DNA from: Pseudomonas sp. TH15
Lineage (GTDB): Bacteria; Pseudomonadota; Gammaproteobacteria; Pseudomonadales; Pseudomonadaceae
NCBI RefSeq assembly: GCF_016651105.1
Contig: NZ_JAEKEL010000001.1
Span: forward strand, 3,958,001 to 4,022,000
Direction: 5' to 3'
Length of the DNA stretch: 64,000 nt
Both the position numbers and the translations under genes were made by a program. The notes beneath the pieces were generated by a model that saw only the letters and a program-made list of their open reading frames with translations, was not told where the DNA came from and did not search any database. Below, piece by piece: positions 13,713 through 22,806 of this stretch (position 1 is its first letter; each line of letters begins with the position of its first letter).

Positions 13713-14459
13713 TCAGGGCCTGTAGAGATGCGCATGCCCCGCGCGATACAGCGACGATTCACTAAATTGATCGCTGCCCAACACCCGACCCACCAGTATC
13801 AACGCCGTACGCCGAAACCCTTTGGCCTCGACCTTTGCGGCAATGTCCGCCAGCGTCCCCACCACCCAATCCTGATCCGGCCAGGTCGCGCGGTGAATCA
13901 CCGCAATCGGGCAGTCGGCGCCGTAATGCGGCAGCAATTCGGCGAGGATCTTCTCCAGATGATTGACCCCTAAATGAATCGCCATGGTCGCCCCGTGTTG
14001 CGCCAGGCTGCCTAGCTCTTCGCCGGCCGGCATCGCGGTTTTGTCGGCGTAACGGGTCAGGATCACGCTTTGCGAGATGTCCGGTAAGGTCAGTTCGGCG
14101 CCCAGTAGCGCAGCGCAGGCGGCGGTAGCCGTGACGCCCGGGATGATTTCGAACGGTATATCGAGTTCACGAAGGTAACGAATCTGCTCGCCAATCGCGC
14201 CATACAGGCTCGGATCGCCCGAATGAACACGGGCCACATCCTGCCCCTTGGCGTGGGCGGTTTTGATCAGTTCGATGATCTGTTCCAGGTGCAGTTCGGC
14301 GCTGTTGACCACCGTTTCAGCCTGGTGGCCGTCCAGCACGGCAGCCGGCACCAGGGAGCCGGCATAGATGATCACCGGGCAGCTGCGAATCAGCCGCTGG
14401 CCTTTGACGGTGATCAGTTCCGGGTCGCCGGGACCTGCGCCAATGAAGTAGACGGTCAT
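13713..14459 (-). CDS. cobM: Precorrin-4 C(11)-methyltransferase
   Basis: S-adenosylmethionine-dependent methylase of the aerobic cobalamin route; it methylates C-11 of precorrin-4. The 248-residue protein begins with the tetrapyrrole methylase motif VYFIGAGPGDPELIT and has the VHSGDPSLYGA and PGVTA motifs of the family. It is the last gene of the minus-strand unit cbtB-cbtA-cobE-cobM, 96 bases after cobE. B12 control would come from the riboswitch upstream of cbtB. Confidence 0.95.
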   Translation of the reverse strand: MTVYFIGAGPGDPELITVKGQRLIRSCPVIIYAGSLVPAAVLDGHQAETVVNSAELHLEQIIELIKTAHAKGQDVARVHSGDPSLYGAIGEQIRYLRELDIPFEIIPGVTATAACAALLGAELTLPDISQSVILTRYADKTAMPAGEELGSLAQHGATMAIHLGVNHLEKILAELLPHYGADCPIAVIHRATWPDQDWVVGTLADIAAKVEAKGFRRTALILVGRVLGSDQFSESSLYRAGHAHLYRP

Positions 14460-14555
14460 CGTCCGTTCCTTTGAAAAAAGAGTCTGTGAGAAAAAGGGCT
14501 GTGCAAGGCTTCAGATGAAGATTGCTCATGATCGAAGGTGGGGATTATCGGGTTT

Positions 14556-14969
14556 TTACGCGGCACTGGCCAATGCGAGGGTGGCCTGAGCGTATTTTTG
14601 CCTGGGAATCAGCAGCTTCGCCGGTGCCTGGGCCAAGTGTTCGGCGAGTGCCAGGGCGGCACTTTCCGCTACGCCGTAGCAGCCGGTGCGTTCGAAGGCG
14701 ATCTGCGAATGGTGGCTGAGCTGTGGCTGATAACCGGCCAATTGTTCGCTGCTGAAGTACATCACTTCTAGCCCAAGCTGCGCGGCCAATTCGATCAGGC
14801 CAGGCTCATCACGTTTCAGGTCGATGCTGGCCAGGGCCTTGATCGCACGAAGTTCGATTTGATGCGCCTGTAATGCCTGATCCAACAGCGCCCGCAACGT
14901 GCTGGCGGGGCAGCCGCGCTGGCAGCCCAGGCCGACCACTAAGGTCGGCGCTGCGCTGTTATCCGTCAT
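14556..14969 (-). CDS. cobE: Cobalamin biosynthesis protein CobE (CbiG C-terminal-like)
   Basis: Small 137-residue protein with the CobE/CbiG_C domain; it has VVGLGCQRGC near the N-terminus and FERTGCYGVAESAAL near the C-terminus. Its role in the aerobic cobalamin pathway is not fully settled; the related CbiG domain acts on the C-20 region of the ring in the anaerobic route. The start at 14969 overlaps the cbtA stop as ATGA, so translation is probably coupled. The much longer open frame upstream is antisense-type noise inside cbtA. Confidence 0.9.
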   Translation of the reverse strand: MTDNSAAPTLVVGLGCQRGCPASTLRALLDQALQAHQIELRAIKALASIDLKRDEPGLIELAAQLGLEVMYFSSEQLAGYQPQLSHHSQIAFERTGCYGVAESAALALAEHLAQAPAKLLIPRQKYAQATLALASAA

Positions 14970-15673
14970 GCGTGGTATTGGCCATCGCTTTTGCGGCGGA
15001 ACAACCAGGCGCTGATCAGGCCCAGGGCCAGCCAGAACGCCACGTTGGTCAACTGCGAAGCGATTTTGAACTGAGACTCCAGGGCTTGCGGGGCCAGCAT
15101 CGAGTGGACTTCCGGTTGTGGCGCGCCGATTACATGCGGTACCGCCAGAATCGCCACCCCGAAGATTTTCATCAGCCAGTGACGGCTGAACACGATCAGC
15201 GCGATGCCGACAGCGGTAGAAGCCGCAGTGCCGACCCACCAGATCTGCCGTTGCGCCAGATCGGCGGCGGCAGTGCCCGGCAGTTCCGGCGGCAGACCGA
15301 GGGTCGGCGCCAGCACAAACGTCGCGTAACCGGCCAGGCCCCAGAGCAGGCCTTGAGCGGTTTTGGTCGGTGCACGCAAGGTGTACAGGCCGGCGAGCAT
15401 CAGCGCAAAGCCAACCGCGACTACCAGGTTACCGCCGGTGGTCGACAGCACGCGCTGCCAGCCGTCTTCCGGCTCCCAGGCTTCGGCGTCGTGGGTGTGA
15501 GCAGCCATGGCGCCTTCGGTGTGCTCGTGAGCTACAGCGGCGGCAGGTTCGGATTTTTCGTAGGTTTCCGCCTGAAGAATCAGCGGGGCGACCCAGAAGC
15601 TTTGCAGCAGGGTCAGCAGCAGGGCGGCGAGGAGCCCGGTGAAACCTGCGGTTTGAGCGATACGCTTGATCAT
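14966..15673 (-). CDS. cbtA: Cobalt transporter subunit CbtA
   Basis: Predicted cobalt uptake protein of 235 residues with five membrane segments (first at residues 8-28). A histidine-rich loop after the first segment, about residues 45-60 with HEHTEG and HTHD, is the likely metal-gathering site. CbtA is found with B12 riboswitches and with CbtB. I chose ATG 15673 (MIKRIAQTAGF), where the first membrane helix begins; the upstream open frame is basic, non-membrane and overlaps cbtB. Confidence 0.93.
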   Translation of the reverse strand: MIKRIAQTAGFTGLLAALLLTLLQSFWVAPLILQAETYEKSEPAAAVAHEHTEGAMAAHTHDAEAWEPEDGWQRVLSTTGGNLVVAVGFALMLAGLYTLRAPTKTAQGLLWGLAGYATFVLAPTLGLPPELPGTAAADLAQRQIWWVGTAASTAVGIALIVFSRHWLMKIFGVAILAVPHVIGAPQPEVHSMLAPQALESQFKIASQLTNVAFWLALGLISAWLFRRKSDGQYHA

Positions 15674-15684
15674 GTCAGCAGGTC

Positions 15685-15876
15685 TCAATGGCACGGGAAC
15701 GCGGAGCTGTGACGGGTATCGTGCGCAGCGTTGTGCACCGCTTCGATGTGCGAGAAACCGGCGAAATACACCAGGCACGCGCCGAGGATCGACGCGCAAA
15801 CGGCGGCGGTCAGGCGTTGGCTCAAGGTTGTGGTGGTACTTGCAGTGCTGTGGTCGGTGCTGCTGATGATCGACAT
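15685..15876 (-). CDS. cbtB: Cobalt transporter subunit CbtB
   Basis: Small 63-residue partner of CbtA with one membrane helix (about residues 20-42) and the C-terminal histidine cluster HIEAVHNAAHDTRH that marks the CbtB family. The start at 15876 has a strong GAGGGAAG ribosome site. It is the first gene of the unit cbtB-cbtA-cobE-cobM, eleven bases before cbtA, and lies about 130 bases downstream of a cobalamin riboswitch. Confidence 0.93.
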   Translation of the reverse strand: MSIISSTDHSTASTTTTLSQRLTAAVCASILGACLVYFAGFSHIEAVHNAAHDTRHSSAFPCH

Positions 15877-16004
15877 GGCGCTTCCCTCTGGTCTGTCAGC
15901 GGGTGAATAGAGCGCATGCAAACCCCTGCGAGCGTGCGCGCAGAGACTTAAACAGCGCCCGCCCACCGCGGGTTTGTTATTCAGTGATCGTACTGGTCAC
16001 TTTG

Positions 16005-16206
16005 TGTTGCGGGCCGGTCTCCGGGCTCGCGAGGGGTCAAGGCTTACGCCGGAACCTGCAAGAATCGCCTTCCCATGCCGAACTGCTGGCACAGTGGATC
16101 TGATTCTTCACTCGCTTACCGTTGCGGGGGCAGCACCGGACTGACATGGCTTTAGAGTAAAGCACATGATTCACCGGTTTCCCGTTTCACCCTGTGAAGG
16201 GCACCC
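16005..16206 (-). promoter_or_regulatory. Cobalamin riboswitch upstream of cbtB
   Basis: On the minus strand the order is: GGTGCCCTTC with GGGTGAAACGGGAA, then the conserved core GTGCTGCCCCCGCAACGGTA, then CATGGGAAGGCGA, then AGCCCGGAGACCGGCC (B12-box-like closing region). These are the invariant blocks of the AdoCbl riboswitch family. High B12 should reduce expression of cbtB-cbtA-cobE-cobM. Confidence 0.92.
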
Positions 16207-16276
16207 GTAACAAGGCGCACAGGAGACCATGGGCGGGGCGGGGGAGTCAATTGGCAAGGGTTCTCAGTTAGCTTTT

Positions 16277-16396
16277 GTGGCGAGGGAGCTTGCTCCCGGT
16301 GGGTTGCGAAGCGACCCCCTTCATTCCTTCAGACAAATGTTGCAAGCAGGTCTTGCGACGGCTTCGCCGCCGAGCGGGAGCAAGCTCCCTCGCCAC
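16277..16396. repeat. REPIN between the two cobalamin riboswitches
   Basis: Arms GTGGCGAGGGAGCTTGCTCC and its reverse complement (ending GCTCCCTCGCCAC) enclose about 75 bases. It sits exactly between two divergently oriented riboswitch leaders. Confidence 0.85.
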
Positions 16397-16463
16397 AGGG
16401 GATCGCTAGCGTCTCATGAACATTGACCCGCCCCCACACCATGCGTAGCCTTGCGCTTTCGAG

Positions 16464-16646
16464 GTTCTTCGGCGTTTGCCGAAGCTAAGAAGGGAACGCG
16501 GTCGATGCCGCGGCTGCCCCCGCAACTGTGAACGGTGATGTTCGCTGCCACGCCACTGCACGCTCCAGCCATGGAGCCCGCGGGAAGGCGCAGCAAACGC
16601 CAGTCTAACGACAGGCACACCGTCAGCCAGGAGACCTGCCTCGAAA
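16464..16646 (+). promoter_or_regulatory. Cobalamin riboswitch upstream of cobW
   Basis: It shows the invariant order: GGTTC region, AAGGGAACGCGGT, the core GGCTGCCCCCGCAACTGTGA, GCCACTG, GCGGGAAGGC, and the closing box GTCAGCCAGGAGACCTGCC at about 16622-16640. It lies about 110 bases before the cobW start. It is expected to repress cobW-cobN-chlD when B12 is ample. Confidence 0.95.
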
Positions 16647-16753
16647 CGAATTCTCACTACAACCGGGCGGGGTGATCCGGTGGCGAAATCTTCCGCGCAT
16701 CCTTCGCCGCGGTCGTCGTCCCGTTTGCCCGCCACCTTGCCAAAGGGCATCCG

Positions 16754-17827
16754 ATGAAAACACTGGCCAAACTCCCCGTCACCATCGTTACCGGCTTCCT
16801 CGGCTCGGGCAAAACCACCTTGCTGCGCCATATGCTCGACAACGCGCAAGGTCGCCGCATCGCGGTAATCGTCAACGAGTTTGGCGAGCTGGGCATCGAC
16901 GGCGAAATCCTCAAGCAGTGCTCCATCGGCTGCACCGAAGAAGAAGCCAACGGCCGCGTCTACGAACTGGCCAACGGCTGCCTGTGCTGCACCGTCCAGG
17001 AAGAATTCTTCCCGGTGATGCGCGAATTGGTGGCCCGTCGCGGCGACCTCGACCACATCCTGATCGAAACCTCGGGCCTGGCCCTGCCAAAACCACTGGT
17101 GCAAGCCTTCCAGTGGCCGGAAATCCGCAGCGCCTGCACCGTTGACGCTGTTATCACCGTGGTCGACAGCCCGGCCGTGGCCGCCGGCACCTTTGCCGCG
17201 TTCCCGGACCAAGTCGACGCCCAGCGCAAACTCGACCCGAACCTGGACCACGAATCGCCGCTGCACGAACTGTTCGCCGACCAACTGGCCAGCGCCGACC
17301 TGGTCATCCTCAACAAGGCTGACCTGATCAGCCCTGAAGACCTGGCCCGCGTGCGCCTTGAAGTCGCCGAAGAACTGCCGCCCGCAGTAAAAATCATCGA
17401 AGCCAGCAGCGGCCGCGTGCCGTTGGACGTGCTGATCGGCCTCGGCGCCGGTTCCGAAGAACACATCGACAGCCGTCACAGCCATCACGACCATCACCAC
17501 GGTGAAGGTGATGACGACCATGATGATCATGACCACGACGCCTTCGACTCGATCTCCATCGAGCTGCCGCAAGCCGACGAAAGCCTGCTGATGGATGCGT
17601 TGACCCAACTGGTGGTCAAGCACGGCATCCTGCGCGTAAAAGGCTTCGCCGCGATCCCGAACAAGCCGATGCGCTTGCTGATCCAGGGCGTGGGCACGCG
17701 TTTCGACAGGCATTTCGACCGTCAGTGGGGCGCCGAAGAAGCGCGCACCACCCGTTTGGTGTTGATCGGCCAGGAACTGGATGCCGCTCAACTCGAAGCG
17801 CAATTGCGCGCCGCGCTCAGCGTTTAA
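16754..17827 (+). CDS. cobW: CobW metal-chaperone GTPase
   Basis: G3E-family P-loop GTPase thought to load cobalt for CobNST/ChlD-type chelation. The 357-residue protein has Walker A GFLGSGKTTLL near residue 14, the metal-binding GCLCC motif (about 76-80), the NKADL guanine-recognition motif, and a histidine/aspartate-rich stretch (HSHHDHHHGEGDDDHDDHDHD, about 239-259) suited to metal binding. It starts the plus-strand B12 unit behind a riboswitch; cobN begins three bases after its stop. Confidence 0.95.
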   Translation: MKTLAKLPVTIVTGFLGSGKTTLLRHMLDNAQGRRIAVIVNEFGELGIDGEILKQCSIGCTEEEANGRVYELANGCLCCTVQEEFFPVMRELVARRGDLDHILIETSGLALPKPLVQAFQWPEIRSACTVDAVITVVDSPAVAAGTFAAFPDQVDAQRKLDPNLDHESPLHELFADQLASADLVILNKADLISPEDLARVRLEVAEELPPAVKIIEASSGRVPLDVLIGLGAGSEEHIDSRHSHHDHHHGEGDDDHDDHDHDAFDSISIELPQADESLLMDALTQLVVKHGILRVKGFAAIPNKPMRLLIQGVGTRFDRHFDRQWGAEEARTTRLVLIGQELDAAQLEAQLRAALSV

Positions 17828-17830
17828 GCC

Positions 17831-20800
17831 ATGCATTTGCTTAGGACCCAGCCCGGCGGTTTCGTGTCGGATGACAACATTGCCGACCTCGGACAAACCC
17901 CCGCCGAACTGGTGATCCTGTGCAGCGGCGATTCCAGCCTGGCGCTGCTCGCCGAAGCGGCGCAGCAGTTGCCCGATGACTACCCGAGCGTGCGCCTCGC
18001 TAACCCGATGCAGGTGCAGAATCACGCTTCGGTCGACTTGTACGTCGACGAAGTGCTGCGTCACGCCAAGGTGATTTTGATCTCGCTGCACGGCGGCATC
18101 GCCTATTGGCGTTACGGCGTCGAGCGGCTCGTCGAGCTGTCCGAGCGGGGTGTGCAACTGATTCTGGTGCCCGGCGATGACCGCCCGGACCCCGAGCTCA
18201 GCGACTTGAGCACCGTCTTCGCGCAAGACCGCGATCGTCTGTGGCAGTTTCTGCGTCAGGGCGGCATGGCCAACGCCCTGGATTTTTTCCGCTGTTTGGC
18301 CAATCGCTGGCTGGATCGCGATTACGCCTGGGCCGAGCCGCAAACCCTGCCGCGCACCGCGATCTACCACCCGAATAAAAGCCCCGCTGAACTGAGCGAT
18401 TGGCAAGCCGACTGGCAGGCTGATCAACCGGTGGCGGCGGTGCTGTTCTATCGCTCGCATTTGCAGGCGGCGAATACCGGTTTCATCGATATTTTCTGCC
18501 AGCGTTTGCAGGCGGCGGGGTTGAACCCGTTGCCAATAGCGCTGGCCAGTTTGAAAGAGCCCGGCTGCCTGACAGTGGTCGAGGACTTGCTGGACGAAGT
18601 CGAAGCGGCGGTCATTCTCAACACCACCGGTTTCGCCCAATCCAGCCCCGAAGCGCCGCACTTGCGGCCGTTTCGCCGCAACATTCCAGTGATCCAGGCG
18701 ATCTGCGCCCAGGACAACGAACCCGGCTGGCGCGCCAGCGAACAAGGCCTCGGCCCACGCGATCTGGCGATGCACATCGCGCTGCCGGAACTCGACGGGC
18801 GCATCATCAGCCGGCCGATCAGCTTCAAGGATCTGGCCTGGCGCAGCGAGCGCAGTCAGTCCGACGTGGTCTGCTACCGGCCGCAACCTGAGCGCATGGA
18901 CTTTGTCGCCGAACTGGCGCGGCGCTGGATCGATCTGGCGCGGGTGCCCAACGGCGAAAAACGCATCGCGCTGATCCTCGCCAACTACCCGACGCGCGAT
19001 GGTCGCATCGGCAACGGCGTCGGTCTCGATACGCCGGCGGCGGCGCTGAACATCCTGCGTGCGCTGTATAAAGAAGGCTACCCGCTGCCGGCCGAACTAC
19101 CGGACAGCGGCACCGCGTTGATCCAGCAATTGCTCGGTGGTGTCAGCAATGACCTCGACACCCTCGACCAGCGCCCATGCATGCAAAGTCTGGCGCTGGA
19201 CGACTACTTTTTGATGTTCGACGCACTGCCTGAAGCCAATCGCCAAGCGGTGCTGGAACGTTGGGGCCCGCCGGAAAACGATCCGATGTTCCGTGGCGGA
19301 CGGATGATGATTGCGGGTTTGCGCTTCGGCCTGACCTTCGTCGGCATCCAGCCAGCCCGGGGTTATCAGGTCGATCCGAGCGCGGTCTATCACGATCCAG
19401 ACCTGGTGCCGCCCCACGGGTATCTGGCGTTCTATTTCTGGTTGCGCAACACCTACGGCGCCCACGGCGTGATCCACGTCGGCAAGCACGGCAACCTCGA
19501 ATGGCTGCCGGGCAAGGGGGTCGGGCTCTCGGAAAACTGCTGGCCGGACGCGTTGCTTGGGCCGCTACCGAACATCTATCCGTTTATCGTCAACGACCCG
19601 GGCGAGGGCGCGCAGGCCAAGCGGCGTACGCAAGCGGTGATCATCGATCACCTGATGCCGCCGCTGACCCGGGCCGAAACCTACGGTCCACTACGTAACC
19701 TTGAACTGTTGGCGGACGAGTATTACGAGGCGCAGTTGCTCGATCCGCGCCGCGCCCGGGAGTTGCAGCGCGACATCCTGCAACTGGTGCGCGACACCCA
19801 CATCGACCGCGAACTGCAACTCGACGAAAAACTGAATAGCGATGCCGACGCGGCGATCTGGTTGCCGCGTCTGGATACGTATCTGTGTGATTTGAAGGAG
19901 TCGCAGATCCGCGATGGCTTGCACATTTTCGGCGAATCGCCGACCGGGCGTTTACGCATTGATACGTTGCTGGCCTTGCTGCGGATTCCACGGGGCGATG
20001 GCAAAGGCGCGCAATCGAGTCTATTGCGAGCCCTCGCCAAAGCCTTCGCGCTCGGCTTCGATCCACTCGACTGTGCGCTGGCTGATCCATGGACAGGCCC
20101 ACGCCCCGAAGCGCTGCAATCACAAAGCAACGAGTCTTGGCGCACCGCCGGCGACACCCGCGAACGCCTCGAACTGTTTGCCACGACCCTGATTTCCCAA
20201 ACACTACAAACCCCGAGTGGGAGCGAGCCTGCTCGCGAAGGCGTCCTGTCAGCCGCTACCCATTTACCTGACCCACCGCTTTCGCGAGCAGGCTCGCTCC
20301 CACAGGAGGCGGGTTGGGCTGACGTGAATGCGATCATCGACGGCCTCCGCGAAGTCGTCGCTCCAAGACTGGACGCTTGCGGCCCCGCGGAAATGCGCGG
20401 CTTGCTCGACGCCCTCAGCGGTCGTTTCGTCCCCGCCGGGCCAAGCGGTGCACCGAGTCGCGGTCGCCTCGATGTACTGCCCACCGGGCGCAATTTCTAT
20501 TCGGTGGACGTGCGCAACCTGCCGACCACCACGGCGTGGCGCATCGGCTTCCAGTCGGCCAACCTGATTCTCGAACGGCACTTGCAGGACCACGGCGATC
20601 ACCTGCGTCAGCTCGGCCTGTCGGTCTGGGGCACGGCGACCATGCGCACCGGCGGCGACGACATCGCCCAGGCTATGGCGCTGATGGGCGTGCGACCGGT
20701 CTGGGCGACGGGCAGTCAGCGGGTCGACGACTTTGAAATCCTGCCGCTGAGTTTGCTGGACCGCCCGCGGGTGGACGTGACCTTGCGGGTGTCGGGGTTC

Positions 20801-21679
20801 TTTCGTGATGCCTTCGCCAACCTGATCCGGCTGTTCGATGCTGCCGTACAAGCAGTCGCCGCGCTGGACGAGCCGGACGATCTCAATCCGTTGGCTGCCA
20901 AGGTTCGCGCCGAGCGTGAAGCGTTGCTGGCCTCGGGTCTGGATGAAGACGCGGCCCAGCGTCAGGCCGGTTGGCGGATTTTTGGGGCGAAACCCGGTGC
21001 CTATGGCGCGGGAGTGCAGGGCGCCATCGACGGGCGCCTGTGGCAAAGCCGCGAGGACTTGGCCGAGGTGTACCTGAACTGGGGCGGTTACGCCTATGGC
21101 GGTTCTGACGAAGGCACCGCCGCCCGTGAACAGTTCGCCCAGCGCCTGAGCCAGGTGCAAGCGGTGCTGCAGAATCAGGATAACCGCGAGCATGACTTGC
21201 TCGATTCCAATGACTATTACCAGTTCCAGGGCGGTATGCTCGCCGCCGTGGAAAGCCTCAGCGGCGAAGCGGTGGCCAGTTATCACGGCGATCACAGCCA
21301 GCCGGATTTGCCGAAGATCCGCACGTTAAAGGAAGAGTTGAACCGGGTGATACGTTCCCGGGCGGCGAATCCGAAGTGGATCGACGGGGTCAAACGGCAT
21401 GGCTACAAGGGCGCTTTTGAACTGGCTGCGACGGTTGATAACCTGTTTGCTTTTGATGCGACTACGCAGTTGATCGACGATCACCAGTACGCGTTGCTGG
21501 CGGATGCCTACCTGCTGGACCCGGCGACCCGGGATTTTGTCCGCGAGCACAACCCGCATGCCTTGCGTGATATGACTGAGCGGATGCTCGAGGCGCAGCA
21601 GCGGGGGATGTGGAAAGAGCCAGGTGAGTACCGCGAGGCGCTGGAGAATTTGTTGCTCGATATAGAAGAAGACAGCTAG
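17831..21679 (+). CDS. cobN: Cobaltochelatase large subunit CobN
   Basis: Large subunit that binds hydrogenobyrinate a,c-diamide and inserts cobalt using ATP from its AAA+ partners. At 1282 residues it is slightly longer than usual, and a REPIN accounts for the excess: residues 796-825 (SGSEPAREG ... SRAGSLPQ) are encoded by an 87-bp in-frame REPIN. The rest shows the CobN/BchH family motifs, including GVIHVGKHGNLEWLPGKG and GTATMRTGGDDIAQAMALMG. ATG 17831 lies just after the cobW stop. The next gene in the unit is the split chlD, at 21742. Confidence 0.95.
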   Translation: MHLLRTQPGGFVSDDNIADLGQTPAELVILCSGDSSLALLAEAAQQLPDDYPSVRLANPMQVQNHASVDLYVDEVLRHAKVILISLHGGIAYWRYGVERLVELSERGVQLILVPGDDRPDPELSDLSTVFAQDRDRLWQFLRQGGMANALDFFRCLANRWLDRDYAWAEPQTLPRTAIYHPNKSPAELSDWQADWQADQPVAAVLFYRSHLQAANTGFIDIFCQRLQAAGLNPLPIALASLKEPGCLTVVEDLLDEVEAAVILNTTGFAQSSPEAPHLRPFRRNIPVIQAICAQDNEPGWRASEQGLGPRDLAMHIALPELDGRIISRPISFKDLAWRSERSQSDVVCYRPQPERMDFVAELARRWIDLARVPNGEKRIALILANYPTRDGRIGNGVGLDTPAAALNILRALYKEGYPLPAELPDSGTALIQQLLGGVSNDLDTLDQRPCMQSLALDDYFLMFDALPEANRQAVLERWGPPENDPMFRGGRMMIAGLRFGLTFVGIQPARGYQVDPSAVYHDPDLVPPHGYLAFYFWLRNTYGAHGVIHVGKHGNLEWLPGKGVGLSENCWPDALLGPLPNIYPFIVNDPGEGAQAKRRTQAVIIDHLMPPLTRAETYGPLRNLELLADEYYEAQLLDPRRARELQRDILQLVRDTHIDRELQLDEKLNSDADAAIWLPRLDTYLCDLKESQIRDGLHIFGESPTGRLRIDTLLALLRIPRGDGKGAQSSLLRALAKAFALGFDPLDCALADPWTGPRPEALQSQSNESWRTAGDTRERLELFATTLISQTLQTPSGSEPAREGVLSAATHLPDPPLSRAGSLPQEAGWADVNAIIDGLREVVAPRLDACGPAEMRGLLDALSGRFVPAGPSGAPSRGRLDVLPTGRNFYSVDVRNLPTTTAWRIGFQSANLILERHLQDHGDHLRQLGLSVWGTATMRTGGDDIAQAMALMGVRPVWATGSQRVDDFEILPLSLLDRPRVDVTLRVSGFFRDAFANLIRLFDAAVQAVAALDEPDDLNPLAAKVRAEREALLASGLDEDAAQRQAGWRIFGAKPGAYGAGVQGAIDGRLWQSREDLAEVYLNWGGYAYGGSDEGTAAREQFAQRLSQVQAVLQNQDNREHDLLDSNDYYQFQGGMLAAVESLSGEAVASYHGDHSQPDLPKIRTLKEELNRVIRSRAANPKWIDGVKRHGYKGAFELAATVDNLFAFDATTQLIDDHQYALLADAYLLDPATRDFVREHNPHALRDMTERMLEAQQRGMWKEPGEYREALENLLLDIEEDS
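20217..20303. repeat. REPIN inside the cobN reading frame
   Basis: Two perfect 23-bp inverted arms (20217-20239 and 20281-20303, starting GTGGGAGCGAGCCTGCTCGC) enclose 41 bases. The total of 87 bp is a multiple of three and there is no stop in the cobN frame, so the gene stays open. Confidence 0.95.
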
Positions 21680-21741
21680 CACGCTTACCCCCTGAGGGAG
21701 GTTTGCCTGATGCACCTACCGACCATGACCGAGATTTAATA

Positions 21742-22806
21742 ATGACCGACACCCCCCATTTCCCGCTCTCCGCCGTGGTCGGCGCCGACGATTTGAAGCT
21801 CGCGCTGTACCTGACCGCTATCGACCCGAAAATCGGTGGCGTACTGATCGAAGGCCCGCGCGGTATGGCCAAGTCGACGCTCGCTCGGGGTCTCGCCGAC
21901 CTGCTCGCCAGCGGTCAATTCGTCACCTTGCCTTTGGGGGCCACCGAAGAGCGACTGGTCGGCACCCTTGACCTCGACGCCGCCCTGAGCGAGGGTCGTG
22001 CACAGTTTTCCCCCGGCGTGCTGGCCAAGGCTGACGGCGGCGTGCTTTACGTCGATGAGGTCAATTTGCTGCCCGATCACCTCGTCGACCTGCTGCTCGA
22101 TGTGGCCGCCAGCGGCACCAACCTGGTCGAGCGTGACGGCATTTCCCATCGGCATTCGGCGAAGTTCGTGCTGATCGGCACCATGAATCCCGAAGAGGGT
22201 GAACTGCGTCCGCAACTGCTTGACCGCTTCGGCCTGAACGTCGCGCTTAGCGGCCACACCGCACCGGCCGAGCGCGGTCAGATCATCCGTCGGCGACTGG
22301 ATTTCGACAGCGATCCTCAAAGCTTCTGCGCTGAGTGGGAAAACCAGCAGCAATCCCTGCGCGAACGCTGCCAGCAGGCGCGCAGCGCATTGGCGAGCAT
22401 CCCTCTGGATGACGCAGCGCTCGCGCAGATAACCGAGCGCTGTTTTGCTGCGGGTGTCGATGGCCTGCGCGCCGATCTGGTCTGGCTGCGCGCCGCACGG
22501 GCCCATGCGGCTTGGCGCGGGGCAAAAGCGATTGCCGAGGAAGATATCGACGCGGTCGCCGAGTTTGCCTTGCGCCATCGCCGCCGCGAACAGCCTTCGT
22601 CCAGCCCGCAACAACCGGCGCAATCACCGAGTACTACGCAAACCACGCCAAGCGAAGGGCAGGGCCAGTGGGGCGACCTGCCGGCACCGTCAATCGCCAC
22701 GGGCGCGCGGCGTGAAGTGCCGAGCTGGCCAGCAAAAAGCCTTAGGCATTCGCCCCCGATCCGCTGCGGGGGCGAATGCCAGACCCCGCGCCGGACGTCT
22801 GGATAA
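21742..22806 (+). CDS. chlD: ChlI/ChlD-type chelatase AAA+ ATPase (zero-frame product)
   Basis: AAA+ ATPase of the magnesium/cobalt chelatase type that would energise CobN. The 354-residue zero-frame protein has Walker A GPRGMAKS at 38-45, Walker B GVLYVDEVNLL near 100, and LIGTMNPEEGELRPQLLDRFG (sensor and arginine-finger region). A proline/glutamine linker begins near 295. The last 20 or so residues (after PSWPAKS) are of unrelated character and come from reading past a CTT AGG C heptamer. The VWA half continues in the +1 frame to 23410, so this gene probably encodes both a small, ChlI-like and a medium, ChlD-like subunit. ATG 21742 (MTDTPHFP) is preferred over an upstream in-frame ATG at 21703, which lacks family similarity. 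Confidence 0.85.
   Translation: MTDTPHFPLSAVVGADDLKLALYLTAIDPKIGGVLIEGPRGMAKSTLARGLADLLASGQFVTLPLGATEERLVGTLDLDAALSEGRAQFSPGVLAKADGGVLYVDEVNLLPDHLVDLLLDVAASGTNLVERDGISHRHSAKFVLIGTMNPEEGELRPQLLDRFGLNVALSGHTAPAERGQIIRRRLDFDSDPQSFCAEWENQQQSLRERCQQARSALASIPLDDAALAQITERCFAAGVDGLRADLVWLRAARAHAAWRGAKAIAEEDIDAVAEFALRHRRREQPSSSPQQPAQSPSTTQTTPSEGQGQWGDLPAPSIATGARREVPSWPAKSLRHSPPIRCGGECQTPRRTSG

Noticed and set aside
16406..18886. An 826-codon open frame antisense to cobW and cobN
   Set aside because: It runs through a riboswitch and two certain genes on the other strand; no domain and no ribosome site.
22745..22780. Reading the chlD hairpin as a terminator
   Set aside because: There is no T run after the stem and it lies inside a gene whose VWA half is clearly conserved downstream.
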